Assembly: GCA_009760855.2 (NCBI GenBank)
Contig: WPIO01000032.1
Coordinates: 3,924,001 to 3,988,000 of the forward strand
Length of the DNA stretch: 64,000 nucleotides
Direction: 5' to 3'
From: Cristatella mucedo
Lineage: Eukaryota > Bryozoa > Phylactolaemata > Cristatellidae
The translations under genes were made by a program, and so were the position numbers. The stretch's first letter is position 1. The number at the start of each line of letters is the position of its first letter. Below the pieces are notes generated by a model. It did not search any database. It was not told the DNA's origin and saw nothing but the letters and a program-made list of their open reading frames with translations. Below, piece by piece: positions 18,850 through 32,006 of this stretch.

Positions 18850-20160
18850 AGTATTTATAATAATAATTTAAATAATGACAATACAACATATGCATGGCAC
18901 CATAAGAGAACTGCGTCTTTTTCTAAGCACTTTTTTATGCTAATCAAAAATCAAATCAACTGTTTACTGATAATATGCACTGTCATTACTCATAAGTACC
19001 AAAAGACGATTCACGTGAAATTAGCAAGTGCTGTGAAGGACAGACGGGTTGTAAGCTTCTTTTTAAATGCCGAGTCAGATGGTGCCGTGACGTCAGTCGG
19101 GAGCGAGGTTCAGGCTTTGGGAGCACACGAATTGAAGACGCGGTGTCCGAGAAATTTGAGGTTCATTATTGGCAAGTCTTAAGAACTTTAGTCAAAAGAG
19201 CGAGTGGTGCGATGCAAAACCACCCTAGGAAGCATTTCGGATTAGTAGTCAATAGCAAGAGAATGACTTTACCTAAACGTGAGGGGCAGAACCTAAGTCA
19301 ATGCCCTGTTTGATGGAGAGCCAGTGCACGAGTCGGTGAGAAGTGTTGTGATGCTGTGTTTGTGATGTCCGCGACAAAACAAGACTACCTGCTGAATTGT
19401 GCACCAACTGTAAGCTTTTTCTTGCACATGCACGAAGACTTGAGAGTAGTGATCTACCTACTGTTAGTATAGTTGAGATGTCGCAAATGCCTGAACCAGC
19501 CTGTTTTTATCCTTGTCTAAGAGAAGCAAGTGTTTGGTTCGTGGCTGAAAGTTGTAAGACTTTACGTGAAAATAATGTGGTCATCTAGTGAAAGGTCATT
19601 TCGAAACAGGACACCCACATTGTATCTAGTAGCTAAAGGAGCTTTGCTGGTCGAGCACATTTTGAGGGTCTGGCTTTCCAATTTCTAGCTAAAAAAAGGT
19701 TTGCCCCCAAGCTTTCATTCAATTTGCGAAAGCTTGCTACCATTCAAGTGCGTATGTCAACTATACTTCGTTAAGGATCTGCGAGAGTTGCAGGTACTGG
19801 AATGCAGGGACGGATCAAAGCACAGCTTTGTTTCATCAGAGTAAAATTCAAAGCCTGGATTATGCTTTTCGAGTGACAAGAGGTGGGAGTACGTATTTTG
19901 CGAAATAAAGTCTCCCGGAGGTTAGTCGATTTTTAAAGTCCCCTTTATATATCCGGCAGAAGGACGCAGCGGCTACCACTCCCGCTTACATTGGGCAATA
20001 AAAAATAACCTGAAGCAGGACCCGACAACCCGGCCAGGGTCCTCGAGTGCAAGATTCTTATCCCTCGGCTAAAACGGAATTAAACCAAGCACCGATTCCT
20101 AGAGGAACCCCGTACTTTAAAGGCTCCCTGGACGACCTTTGCGTGTTGACATAAACTTTC
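18850..20160 (-). mobile_element. F1 LINE copy, degenerate RT 3' half, interrupted by SINE-B
   Basis: Collinear at nucleotide level with the better copy at 20310-21960. Shared stretches include GGGATCAAAGCA-type sequence near 19810 and GATTATGCTTTTCGAGTGAC near 19858, which corresponds to 21420-21450. The reading frame is broken throughout. The homology stops at about 19920, resumes at about 20101 (AGAGGAACCCCGTAC), and the gap is filled by a SINE-B copy. Confidence 0.7.
19925..20100 (-). mobile_element. SINE-B copy nested in F1 LINE
   Basis: In reverse complement it reads GGGTTGTCGGGTCCTGCTTC, TTATTGCCCAATGTAAGCGG, GAGTGGTAGCCGCTGCGTCC, TTCTGCCGGATATATAAAGG. It is a diverged SINE-B whose borders coincide with the break in the host LINE. 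Confidence 0.55.
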
Positions 20161-20309
20161 TTAAATTGTATCCAAAGGTAAGACCTAAGCCAATGCAGCA
20201 CAGTACCAGCGGTGTTCTAAAGTGATGCGCTCAAGATGGAATTTGTTATTAATTGTATCAATATTAAACTCTGCCTAGAAATCAAGCTGAGCTAGCAGAG
20301 AAATACTCT

Positions 20310-21960
20310 AATAATAATAATTAAAATAATAGTGAATTCGATATAGCGCCCTCGGAGAATTTAGTCTCTTTCTGGGCACTTTGCATGTGCTGCGTAGGAA
20401 GCATGATCGAAAGGTTAGTGGTCTCATGCTTCATTAGCACCAAGAATAACATGATTAGTGCTGACATGCATAGGGTCGGCATGCTCCTTAAGTTAGTGGC
20501 AGCATACACAGAGTCGGTGCGAATAAGCACATACATAGAAAATTGCAGGGACCCACTAAATGCTGTCATAAATAGATGCATTTTAGTTTATTTTTAAATG
20601 TGGACATGTTAGGAGAGGTCGTGACGCAAGTCGGGAATGATTTCTAGGTTTTGGGGATATATAAGCTAAAGGCATGATCTCCAAAGGATTTGAGATTTGT
20701 ACGAGATATGGGTAAACAGTTAGATTACTAAAAGCGGGTGGCACGATGCTTAACCTGGTGGAAGAGTAGATCTGACAAGTATGCGGGAGCCAAAGAATGA
20801 AGGGACCTAAAAGTGAGCGACAAAAATGTGAAGTCGATGTATTGCCTGACTGGGAGACAGTGCAGATCGGCGAGAAGTGGTGCGATGTGGCAACTGCGAC
20901 CCTCACGACAGACAAGCCTAGCTGCGGAGTTTTGCACCAGCTGTAAGTGCCTGAGTGCACAGGCCGGTAGACCAGCAAGCAGTGAGTTACAGATGTCGAG
21001 ACGGTATGTCGCAAATACATGGACCAACGTAGATGCAGTATCCCTGTCTAAACAAGCCCGAATTTTAGTGATGTTATGTAGCTGAAAGTAGGCAGACTTG
21101 ACTGTGGAGCTGATGCGGTCGTCTAATGAAAGGTCACTTTGGAACATGGCACCTAGATTTCGTGCAGATTGAACAGCAGATATGCAGGCAGAGCCGATAT
21201 TGAGCGTCAGCCTTTCCAATTTCTGAATTACACTGGGTTTGCCCATAGCTAGTAAGTTAGTTTTATCATCGTTTAGTTTAAGAAACTTTGCTGCCATCCA
21301 TGTGCGGATGTCATCAATACCTGCAGCAAGGGAGTTGAGAGAGTTCGACGTGCTGGAGGGCTGGGAGGGATCAAAGCAAAGGTACAATTGAGTGCCATCT
21401 GCATAGAAGTGAAGGCCCAGATTGTGCTTGGCAATCACACTGACAAGAGGAAGAGTATAAACCATGAAAAGAACGAGACCAAGCGCAGATGCCTGAGGCA
21501 CCCCATATTTCAGAGGTTCGTCGGATAATCTTTATTCGTTCGCATCAATACTCTGGAGTCTTGCAGAGAGATAGGACCTGAAGTCAGCATTCTATAAGAG
21601 GTCGTTATAAAGCCGCAACAGAGCTGACAGCGTGGAATTAATAGATCTAGAGCATGACTAGAGCTTGGCTGCTGGGTTTGAAGTGCTGACATAAGAATTT
21701 CTCTACCTGCCACTACTCGCTTTAATGTCTTTGATAGGAACGACAGTACGTATATTGAGTAGCAATTTCTAAGGTTCTTCTGGTCTGGTAACTTCTTGAC
21801 TGGTGGAGCAGCGGCCTTTTTGAAAGATGCAGGGACAAGTACTGAGGATGTGGGCTTATTTGTTGTGTTAGCGATTCAGGACGTCAGCAACTCTCTGAAT
21901 CTTATATGGAGAATAGCGTGTATGGTTCCAGACAGCTCGAAAAAGTAAGCGGATTTAACA
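20310..21960 (-). mobile_element. F1 LINE (L2/CR1-like) reverse transcriptase, decayed
   Basis: From 3' to 5' on the plus coordinates: (TAA)n tail at 20310, stem-like TATAGCGCCCTCGGAGAA, 3' UTR, then RT. The longest open stretch (21501-20728) has SALGLVLFMVYTLP, HFYADGTQLYL, FLKLNDDKTNLL, ARNLGAMFQSDL, DRISSTVKSAYFQLHNITKI and PVRQYIDFTFL, the order of an L2/CR1 RT C-terminal half. The catalytic YADD is YADG here, and the frame shifts near 20730, so the copy is dead. The N-terminal RT region (reading toward VPASFKKAA near 21830) is also traceable. No target-site duplication found. Confidence 0.85.
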
Positions 21961-22059
21961 GCACAATTTATGTAGTTGTATGAAAGCCCTCACAGCTACC
22001 AGCACCGCTTGCTGTGATTCATTAAGAATCATATTTATGTAAATAAGCATCTCCGTTTA

Positions 22060-23709
22060 TAACTCCGAAAAGCCACCACGACTATGTGGGTGTTACGCAG
22101 GAAGTTTTCTATTGCTCACTGGCCTAAGCGGCTTTCGGTTTGCATTCTGTAGCTAAAAGACTTCATCTCGCGTAAAAAAAAAAAGAAATTGAGAAGCATA
22201 GCTGAGTCAGAAGACCAGGTGAAGTAGTGAGTAGCACGGAAGCAGCAGCTCAGGGCGCCTGGAAAAGATATGCTATAATCGGCAGCAGGAGAGAGATGTC
22301 GTTGCATAAAAATTATGGAAGTGAGTTCCGCAGTCTAGAACCTGCAGAGCAAAAGCTTATGTCGTCAACGGTCTTTAAGCGTTGTAATGGAACAGCAAAT
22401 TGATTGTTCATAGAAGACCTAAGTGCATTAGTAGGCTGAAACTGGTTCAGCAGGTCAGTAAAGTATGAAGGAGCCACGCCGCGGTGGGTTTTGTAGGTCA
22501 GCATAAGAACTTTACTCTGTATCCGCTGATCAGCCGGCAGTCTTCCCAGCTCTTTCAGCAAAGGATACATGTGGTCAAACCTCTGGGATGTGTTAAATGG
22601 CCTTGCAGGCATCCTCATCTCCAGCTGCAGCGGCCTAGTGGCTTGTTTCGGTAGCCCAGCCAAATGAAAGTGCAATAATCTATCCGAGGAAGCATCGGGG
22701 AGCTAGTTAAATTTTTGCAAGCTATCGTGTCAGACAGTTCCTAATCTTAGCTAGGGATCGGACGTAGAAGCAGTCTTCCTAACAAAGCTATCAAAATGTA
22801 GGCTGCTGTCAAAGACAGCACCTAAACTCCGAGCATCGGGTGATAGTCGCACAACAGCATCAGCTATTAGAAGAGCAAATCTTCTAGTCCACCCACACGC
22901 TTGGGGTGTCTTATGATTATCACTCCCGTTTTATCGTCGTTTAGTTTAAGGAAGTTTGCTGGCATCCATGATCGAATATCTGCAAGGCAAGCATTCAGTT
23001 TATCAGTCACTTCAGGAGATTCCAACGGTTTAAATGATAAACACAGTTGAGGATCGTCAGCATAGAAGTGATAGCCGATTTCATGGACAAGAATAACCTT
23101 TCCAAGATGTTGAGTATAAACAGAGAATAGCAAAAGCCGAGTACGGACCGTTAAGGGATTCCACATGTGACTGGTCTGGTAGATGAGACCTGAATCTCAC
23201 ACGACACGGATTGAACAAAATCGGACAATACTATTTGAACCGCGCCAGTGCCTTTTCTGCAAGATTGATCGCTGTTCTCAACCATTCAAGTAGACTATCG
23301 TGATCAATCGGTGTCGAAGGCAGCTAATAGATCTAGCAGCACTAAGGCACTGAGTGACATTCCAGCCATCGTTGCTGCAAAGGATGCTATTGACTACACG
23401 GAGGAGAGCAGTTTTTGTGGTGTTTGAAATATGACCGACATTTTTCTGAACAGTTTATCTTTTCAATGTGTGCTACAAAATACTTAGAGACAACATTTTT
23501 TCAGAATCTTTGACAAAAAGGTAAGGAAAACTTGGCAATAGTTTGATATGAACTGCGAATCTAATCCGGATTTTTAAAGTATCAAGCTAACGATGGCCGT
23601 TTTAAAGGACTTGGGTACAAACCCGTTTCCCTGAGAAGCATTAAAATCTCAGTTGTTGCTCGGCTAAGAATGTCTGCTAGTGAAAACGACAGAGAGAGAG
23701 AGAGAGTGA

Positions 23710-23766
<57 letters not shown>

Positions 23767-25600
23767 TGCTATAGGGTCTTCATGAGCTAGCTCTTTTTAC
23801 TATACTTTATTCAGGTAAGCCACATCACATGCACTAAAATTGCAAAATCTCTTAAGGAAGGTTACAAGTAAGGTTACTGGTTTCGACTCAACAATTGATT
23901 TAGTCGGATGGGGCTTTAAGAAGGCACGAATGTGGGCTAATTTTCCAGTGAAGAAGGCTGAAAACTTGTCGTCCGAACCGTTAATATCTGGGGAACAAGA
24001 CTTCTCAGAATTGGCCAGAAAATTGTTTACTGTCTTATAGATCTGTTTTGGGTCTGACTGGCATGAGCTCAGTTTTCAAGTGAAAAAGGAACCCCTGGAT
24101 TTTCTTAGCTTCCGGTTGTGGACTCTGAGGAAGTCTTTGAAATTGGCTAGATCGTCATCAGACCCGGATATCTTAAAGCCGCGTTCAAACCGCTGACTAG
24201 CACTGCAAATGTTTTGAAATTTTGTTTGCAAATTGAAATAAATCTCGGCGACTCTGTACACGGATAGAATCCGCAGAAGCACGCTCGTCAAGGGCACTCT
24301 TAAGTGTCATGTTCACTGCATCAGTGAGGGTATAGAAGCTGTCGGTGGAGTCTGAATGCACATCAAGAAGACCTGCCTCGCAGAGAGATTTTCAAAATTT
24401 CTCCGGTTCAATGCTTTATTTTAGGTTACGTCGCTCGACAAACTCGACGGTACCCTGCACCTATAACGAAGCAGAAGCAGCTAACGAGACGAAGCTACGA
24501 TCCCAAATGGTCTACGGGAAAACAACTAGGTCACGGGGGCATTCATGCAACTGCAGGACTTAGGTTCGGGTCGCGAAGATCCAGCACCTAACCCATGGGC
24601 TGAGATTTCATCTTCCTTGACTCGGATATGAGCTTCGAGATTAGGTCACTATTTGCTGGCTTGACAGTAGATTTTGGGATATAGCAATGAACTGAGACAG
24701 GAGTCCACTCGTGAATGCTAACTTGTGTGTGGACTCTCTAATAATAAAAGGATCCGCTACATCCTCACGAGAATTGCCATGCAAGGAGCTGACTTGGAAG
24801 CGATCAAGCAGATGGCTATAAATTGGCTTCTTTGGATTGTTTATCTGTGGTTATTTTTTGTAACATAGAGTTAGGCCTAGCTATGATGGATCGTTACGAC
24901 GTACAGCAGTCATCATATGCAAGTAAATTGACAATGGTCTGTCTGATCTTCTCGTGCTTTCTCAAGCTTTCTATTAATAGTTGTGTTCAATGCCTGCATT
25001 AAGACATAAGCCATCTGGACGATGGGCGGCATCCAACGTCCTTATTCAGAAGTTCAAGCTCATCTAGAACATCTGCTGATGTTTTGTACAGTTTCGCCAG
25101 AGGCGGCGGGTCTAACGTGGGATTGAGCAGTAGGGGCGAGGTAGTTATTTTCCTGTTGACAGCATCAACGTAAAGGGTTTCGAGGTTTCGTGATTCGCGA
25201 TGATTGTGAATAGCAGATGGGACACAAGCTACAGACTGGATGAGAGGATTCGCACGCGATCCGACGTTCGGAATTTGTAAAATAAAAATACTTGTTGTTG
25301 AAGGCATAACAATCAGAGTACTTTATCTTAAACGAAGTATATTATCTGAGATGTGACCTTTATTGTGAGTGAGGCCACGCATACGCGATACTAGAGGAAA
25401 GTGATCGGCCGCCGGACGATTACTTGAAACCAAGGGGTCTGCTGTGTCATTAAAGTTGATGCTGAAATCAGCCAGTACGAGGAAGGAAGGATTTCTGAAA
25501 TATGACGCTGAAATGACCTAAAATAAATAAACGTTAGATAGCCTGGACATGGAGTAATGCCGCTATTGGCACCTTGCTGGTAGAAAGATTCAACGAAAAA
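22060..25600 (-). mobile_element. F2 LINE (L2/CR1-like), near-complete but decayed
   Basis: Read on the minus strand. An endonuclease remnant near 25560-25300 has ADFSINFNDTADP and THNKGHIS (GDFN...THNKGHTLD in relatives). The linker/RT N-terminus at 24300-23840 has ASQRFERGFKISGSDDD, FKDFLRVHNRKLRKSRGSFF and FFTGKLAHIRAFLK. RT core at 23166-22867 has YHFYADDPQLCLSF with an intact YADD and FLKLNDDKTG. The C-terminus at 22675-22313 has LGRLPADQRIQSKVLMLTYK. Many stops and shifts interrupt it, and a GA repeat sits at 23691-23762. The 3' end near 22060 carries the CGTAACACCCACATA-type sequence shared with the other F2 copies. Confidence 0.8.
23691..23762. repeat. GA microsatellite
   Basis: (GA)n of about 72 bp with one GTGAGATGG interruption, inside the F2 LINE. 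Confidence 0.95.
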
Positions 25601-25912
25601 AAGACTTCAAGTGCTGCATTGAGTGTAATGAAAACAGTTTGAAATTGAGAACGAACGAACGAGGAAAGAAGGACGATGGCTACCCCACTTCCAGGTTCTT
25701 TTAAGCTCGGTGCGAGAACGAAAGAGAAGCCTGTTGTGTGGCGTTGGTTGTGTTCTGGTAGCGAGTCGATGACAGCCTGTTTATCAGTGCAAACAGGTCA
25801 AAGGTATCGATCGTCAAAAATTATAACTTGAGGTGGCTACGATTCCCGGCCTGGACACCAATGTTCTCTTTGGCTAAGCGGACGGTTTAGGATGAGCAGC
25901 CAACACCGGCAT

Positions 25913-26230
25913 TTTAGACTATTCGTCAAGCTTCCGGTAGTGGTTCTACTTGTATTTCATGGACACTGAATATGACTATCTGGATGCCATCAGCTTCATG
26001 GTCAGGTTGTGCCTTAATAATAATACTAACAATAATGCATTTTTATAGCGTCATCGGAGAACTCGATGCATTCTAGATTATTCATTAAGCTTCCGGTAGT
26101 GGTTCTACTTGTATGCCAAGGACACCTGATATGACTATCTGTATGCCACCAGCTTCATGGTCAGATGGTGCCTTAATATTAATAATAAATTTGTTATAGC
26201 TTCCTCGGAGAACTCAGTCTCTTTCTAGAC
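25913..26230. repeat. Tandem direct duplication, period 159 bp, carrying F1-type tails
   Basis: Segments 25913-26071 and 26072-26230 align along their length: both contain AAGCTTCCGGTAGTGGTTCT, ACTTGTAT, a GCTTCATGGTCAG block and a (TAA)n with AGCG/GCTTC...CGGAGAACTC tail. Each unit ends in a minus-strand F1 LINE tail. Confidence 0.75.
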
Positions 26231-29095
26231 ACTTTACACTTTCGGCAAAGGAAGCATTATCAAATGACGAGGCTCTTCAAAAACTCAATCGAAATGTAAG
26301 ACTCTCTCTCTAAACATCGCAGCCACGTTTAGCTCGCATGAGGAATTCAAAAATTAAGAGTGATTGGAGAGAGGAGCACGTTTCGGTACTCGCTCGGCAT
26401 TCGGAGGACGAGAGCCATTTGGGTCACCAATTCTAATATGGCTGTTCGAAAGCCGTTTCTTTGATGGCTGCCAAAGTGCGTTCGTCATCAGTAGTGGAAA
26501 GAGCACCGCTGCCCGCACTTAGCTTAGCCGAGCGATATAGAATTTGTGACACTGTCATGGTTGATCGGCACTCTTGTTCCAGCAGCTGTCCATCTAGCTC
26601 GAACATGGTCGAACATCTGCTCTGGCTTCGTCGAGAGAGAACAACGATCCAAAGCTCCAAAAGGTGGATCACTAAGCTCAAGATGTGCTCTTTCAGCTGT
26701 AAGTGGTTAGTACCAAAAAATATTTTATCCCCTGCGATCCGCCAACAATTTCAAAATAAACACATTGCAACTGCGATTTTAGTCATACCTTGTAGAGAGT
26801 GGTGTTCCGGGATAGCTGATAAATTGTATGCTCGTATGCTCGTATGCATGAGCGTTCTCATGCCGATGGTCTGACCCAGCTAATGACCCTGCACTTTCGA
26901 ACTGCGATCCATCTGCCATTTCCAAATTAGGCTGCACGAAGCTGCGGTCTTGACTCCAAATTATAGAAAATGGTATATTAGCTTATTTGCGACCTTTTAT
27001 TCGATTGCAGATGCGCTTTCTCGTGCAAGTTGACTCCCACGGCGTGTCCGTGCACTTTTGAATAGCGATCAACATATTACTCCGTGCACTTTTGAATAGC
27101 GATCCGCATATTATTTTCACAATAAGCTTAGAAAAGCTGCAATTTTAGATCAAATTTATCAATAAAGCTGCTTAAGCTTTGTCCACAAAATTTCATGAAA
27201 CTTCGCATATGCCTTGTTATGAAAGCCTTCTCCAGCATGCCAGCCAAGCCGCAAACGTTTGAGGCACCGCTTCACTTGCTGCCCCAAGAAAATGACTGAG
27301 AGCACATTTGGAAAGATTGCATATTGAGGCGTCAATTCATTCATTCATCGGAGTGAGATTGCATTGAACCTCTCGCAGCAACAAATATTCTATCGTTATG
27401 ATCAGCACCTTTTGCTTCGCTGACGTCCTCACTTTATTGGCTAAATGTTCTGGGGTTATCAATTTTTAAGGCGTGAAACCTTGCTGTTATCGAGCGCAGC
27501 TGCGTCGTCGTTAAAGCCAAAAATCAAGGCACTGGAGTCCCAGTTGTGAGAAACGGCAACAGCAAGCATTATAAAAAATTCTGAGAACATCTCTCTTTCA
27601 AATCACTATTAACAAGCAGCGAGCCTGGAAAATTGATTATTTACCCTGTAGTGGTGATTATGAGCAGTTTATTTGGAGTAAGTGTTAAGAATGCATCCGT
27701 AATGAGATTTCTTCAAAACCAATAAAGCTTTGGCCTTGACGAAAGGCTCCTTGCAGTTCATTACTTTGCCGCTGGTGAAAGACAGCAATGGTGGTTTTTC
27801 CCAGGGATAGGTTGGAGGTAGATAACTTGTACTATAGATAACGGTGAGAACTGCTGGCCCCGTCGGTCGTACATCTCGCAAAGAAACTAGCCACGTCAAA
27901 ATGTAGCGCTGTTGTGACTGCTACAGGCCGATGAGTGGTGAGTGATGAGTGATGAGTGATTAGTGCAGCGATCCGCATCAACTTCCAGCATCGCACTGCT
28001 TGTTGTTACTGGCTGCTTTTCGCTTCGTCGAGTTTACCAGCTTATTATCGAGCAGTTCGCATTGAGGTCTACTGCATGCTGTACAATCTCGCATTGCTCA
28101 TTAGCCACCAGAGCGGTCAGGAGCCTTGAAAATATATGAAGCTACTGCCTACCCTACAGCAGCAGTACGATTGTATCGTAAAGGCAGTTGCTATAGGCAA
28201 GAGCTGCCCGTGGAGGATATTGCCACAAAACAGCTGGCTAAAACATCAACAAAAAGCTGGCCGAGATCCAACACTCGTCACCGGGGTAATCAGTCAATCT
28301 TGGGACGGGTAGGTGGACGTTTTAGTCTTCCAGAATGAGAGTGATGCAGTGATTTCGAGACTGAGGAAAGCTCAAACTGTATTGTATGGAGTGGTTTTAG
28401 CCAAGAACCATAGTCCACGCTGACCGGAAACAAATATCTCATAAAATGTTAAAGCAAAAGTGGCGTAAGACCCAAGGCTGCCTAAGGTGGTCGATGTATG
28501 AGGCAGCTCAACACCTTAATTTCCAAATTGTACCGTTATTTCTTGAGGCTTGCCGCTTAATTTTGCAGGCAGGTAGGCGACTACGTGCATGACTGAGTAA
28601 GCTCATCCAGGCTCCAAGTATTTGGCAACCGTGGCAGCGAACTTCTTTTACCTACTACAGAACCCTTTTGAGACAGGACCGGAAATGTATCATCTCTTTT
28701 TAAAATGCTTCCTTCGTGGAAATCGTCAAATAAGGAGCACTAACCCATGCCGGGCAAGGCTACCACTACACGGATTCAGTGGTTTCATCGTACAGCCCAA
28801 GTATGCCAATTTTATTGCGACGTGGTATCTGTACATCCTTTTACTCTATGAAAAGCTTCTCAGTTAATTTACAGGTTCTTGTTATGATGACCGTCGTTAT
28901 TCTATATTTTGCCATTTCATCTATGCCAGCATTCGCTCTCTGTCGTCTCTCTACTTGCTCAGCCATACAGTGTTAAACACCCATTTTGGCTACTCGTACC
29001 GGTTATTTGGTCAGCTTTGGAATTTTCCGAAACTATACACCCCAAAAAGTAGAACATAAAACATTGCAAGCGTTGAAATCGCCGACAATCCAGCT
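26231..29095. other. Unassigned sequence
   Basis: No gene recognised. An F1 tail remnant lies at 26200-26260. The repeat CCGTGCACTTTTGAATAGCG occurs twice at 27046 and 27083 (period 37), with looser relatives around 26890. A minus-strand open frame at 26433-26681 has no known domain. Confidence 0.4.
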
Positions 29096-29099
29096 CTTT

Positions 29100-29520
29100 A
29101 GCTAAGATTAACACAGTTGTGTAAATACCTCGTACAAACCTCAGATTCTTTGGAGACCGTGCATTTAATTCGTATGCTCCCAAAGCCTGGAACCCCCTCC
29201 CGACTTGCGTCAGAACATCCCCTGACCTGACCACATTTAAAAAGAACTTAAAAACACACCTATTTAGGACAGCATTTAGTGGGTCCCTGTGATTCGTTCT
29301 TCATGTGCTTATGCGTGCTGACACTGTGCATGCTGCCACTAACCACATTTGCATGCTGACCCTGTGAATGTCACCCCTAACCATATTATTCATGTTTATC
29401 AAGCATGATATTACTCACCATTCAATCGCGCTTCCCTTAGCAGCAAATCTGAAGCGCCTAGGAAGAGATTGATTTCTCTGAGGGTGCTTTATCAAGTGCA
29501 TTATTCTTATATTATTACTA
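29100..29520 (+). mobile_element. F1 LINE 3' end
   Basis: The end of the RT frame is readable: LRFFGDRAFNSYAPKAWNPL, PTCVRTSPDLTTFKKNLKTH, LFRTAFSGSL then stop. The 3' UTR (CATGCTGACCCTGTGAATGT) follows, then GAAGCGCCTAGGAAGAGATT, GAGGGTGCTTTATCAAGTGC and an ATT-rich tail. It is typical of the L2/CR1 C-terminus. Confidence 0.85.
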
Positions 29521-31100
29521 TTATAATCATATTACCAAAAATCGGTCAGTTATGTTGATGTCATTATAAAAGCTTAGAAAATAATGAAGCGAATCATTGC
29601 AATAATAAACTCTACAACACTTACCGATCGAACCTTTTGGCGGTCATGCTTAAACTATTACTAGTCTCACCTACAATAAAATTCAGAGATGTGCCCAATA
29701 CTTGAAGAGAGGCGGAAATTTAGTATGCTAGCCATCAGATATACATCTTGCTTGACAGAATGCTGTTTCACCCGCGAATAAGCATCCTCAAAAAGAGATT
29801 ATTGCCATATGAATGTTTTAAGAAATTGAATTGTCGCCGGTAACGTTTACATAAACGCGCCGAGGAAACTTGGTATTTACTGTTGCAAGCATAAACAAAG
29901 TGCTGGTGGTCTTCGCTGGGATTTTCTTAGGTACAGTCCACAGAAGACTAGTCGCTTCCTGTTGTCAGCAACGCAAATTATATCAGTAACTTCAGCGCTG
30001 AGGGCTCATCTGAGGATTTCAAACAGCCAACACGAGTTGCGATTCCAATATCCACCATATACTACTTGGTTCCTGACATAGAAAGATTACATGTTTAGCG
30101 GCTGTTACCTCTTTCGAAGTATGCTAGTACGGAAACTATCAGGTTTGCAAGACCGGTTTACTGCGAACAAGCACTGCCCACACGTTACGTTGTGCTCTAG
30201 CCAATAACCGATGAACGCGAAGCATACCTCAGGTGAGGCTAGTTCAGGGAACCAGATACGAGGGGAGAGCTTACCGTTAGAGGTCTTTGTCAGGTTAGTA
30301 TATATCCAATTATACTGATACTCGTGGTCTAAGGCCACCGGTTAGTGGGACCAGTGGTTAGTAACATGCACTGAATCGTGCACCGATCTAAGCGCTCGGT
30401 GTGCATACGAAAACATACGACTTGAAAGTGGCACTGTATCAAGCATGCCGCTCCTGTCCTAACACATACTGTGCACAATTTCGTAAAGTAAAAGCATACG
30501 CAAAGTCTTTTTCCGATCATTTTGATCGGAATCTTTCATTTGCAGCACCGTAGCTGATTTAAGGTAAAGAACATGCTCGACCAATTGAACTGACTACAGT
30601 CGCCGAGCAAGTGCCAGAGCTGCATCGATAGCCAACTGCAATGCACTAAAACCTAAGTTTAAGCATACTTACTTCTTTGTTCTTTGAACTAGTGTCAGTC
30701 GGCCTTATCAACACTTTAGAAGTATAGCATTGAAGTGATTTAACAGGCGATAAAGCTGCAAAGTTATATTAATAAAGGCAGTATATTTGCAGGGCATTCT
30801 AAGAGGTATCAACTGACTACTGACAATTTGCAATCGCAGCATTTATAAGCTAATTAAGAGCAAATATCAATTGAGGGCTAGCAAATGTAGCAAGGAATGG
30901 GAGAGCTCTTTAGTTTCAGTAATAATTCAGTGCTGCTTCTTTTGCTGCCTGTTGCAAAACACCTGAGTAAAGATTCAGTTCTTTTTAAGTACGATGCACA
31001 GACTTATTAATATTTTTGTTATCCTTATTTTTTATTGTTATTATTAAGAAGAGGCACCGGGAATAGACTTCCAAAATTAAAAATGGCTATGTTTAAATTT
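29521..31100. other. Unassigned sequence
   Basis: AT-rich, no gene recognised. An F1-type tail fragment in plus orientation lies at about 30960-31050 (CACCTGAGTAAAGATTCAGT, then TTATT repeats). Confidence 0.4.
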
Positions 31101-31923
31101 AGTACTTGCACTGTACTAATTATGTGTGCAATTCACAACAATTATTATCTTTGACAAGTTGACCGTCACTCGATGTTACAGCTCCAGATAGAGAGCGAGT
31201 GAGAGAGAGATGGAGAGAGAGAGGCAGAGAGAGAGAGGGGGGTAGCCGAAGGCCGCAGCCAAGTGTTACAACGGCGTGAAGCGACTTCCGTGTACGGATA
31301 GAACTGGGCAGCGAACGCGACGCGCGTAGCAGCACTAACCTTTCAGACGCACGACTGATACTCGTGACTCCCCGAGCCTCGTTTTGAAGCTAGCGGCTCA
31401 AAGATGCTTCACAAATGCACGGTGGGTATTCCGGCAATAGCGGAACGCGGCAGCAACGACAAGCACCCTTAGCCTTAAGGTACCTTTTCCACACCCATAA
31501 GTGCCGAAAAGTATTTGACAGCGAAAGAGGGTTTCCAGAAGCATCCACGGCCTTCAGTAGCTCTCGTGCGTAGCCCAGAGCGACTCCCACCTGCCCGACC
31601 AGGTGGTGAGGTCTAGAGCTCAACTCATCGAGCTCCGCCGGCTAAATGCTATAAGCCTTCGTCTTCTATGCCGTCTAACCATAGATATATCGTATAACCG
31701 GTTCCTAGCCGTTAAAATTCAGAAATAGCGAATAATAAATATCTCTGCAGCGATAGCTTGGCCGATCGGCACACTGTGGGCGTGTCATCGCCGTCTCGTA
31801 GTTCCGCCCCCAGCCGACGTTCCGTTCGCCCAACGGGCGCGCTCCTTGCCAGCACGTGACGCGTTCCTTGCCGCTCAATTCGCTTTCTGCCTGTGCGTCG
31901 GCCTGCACGGCACGCCATCCACT

Positions 31924-31925
<2 letters not shown>

Positions 31926-32004
<79 letters not shown>
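31926..32004. repeat. CT microsatellite
   Basis: Uninterrupted (CT)n of about 79 bp. Confidence 0.97.

Positions 32005-32006
<2 letters not shown>

Noticed and set aside
26433-26681. 82-codon minus-strand frame as a transposase or domain fragment
   Set aside because: Composition looks ordinary but I could match no motif to a known family.
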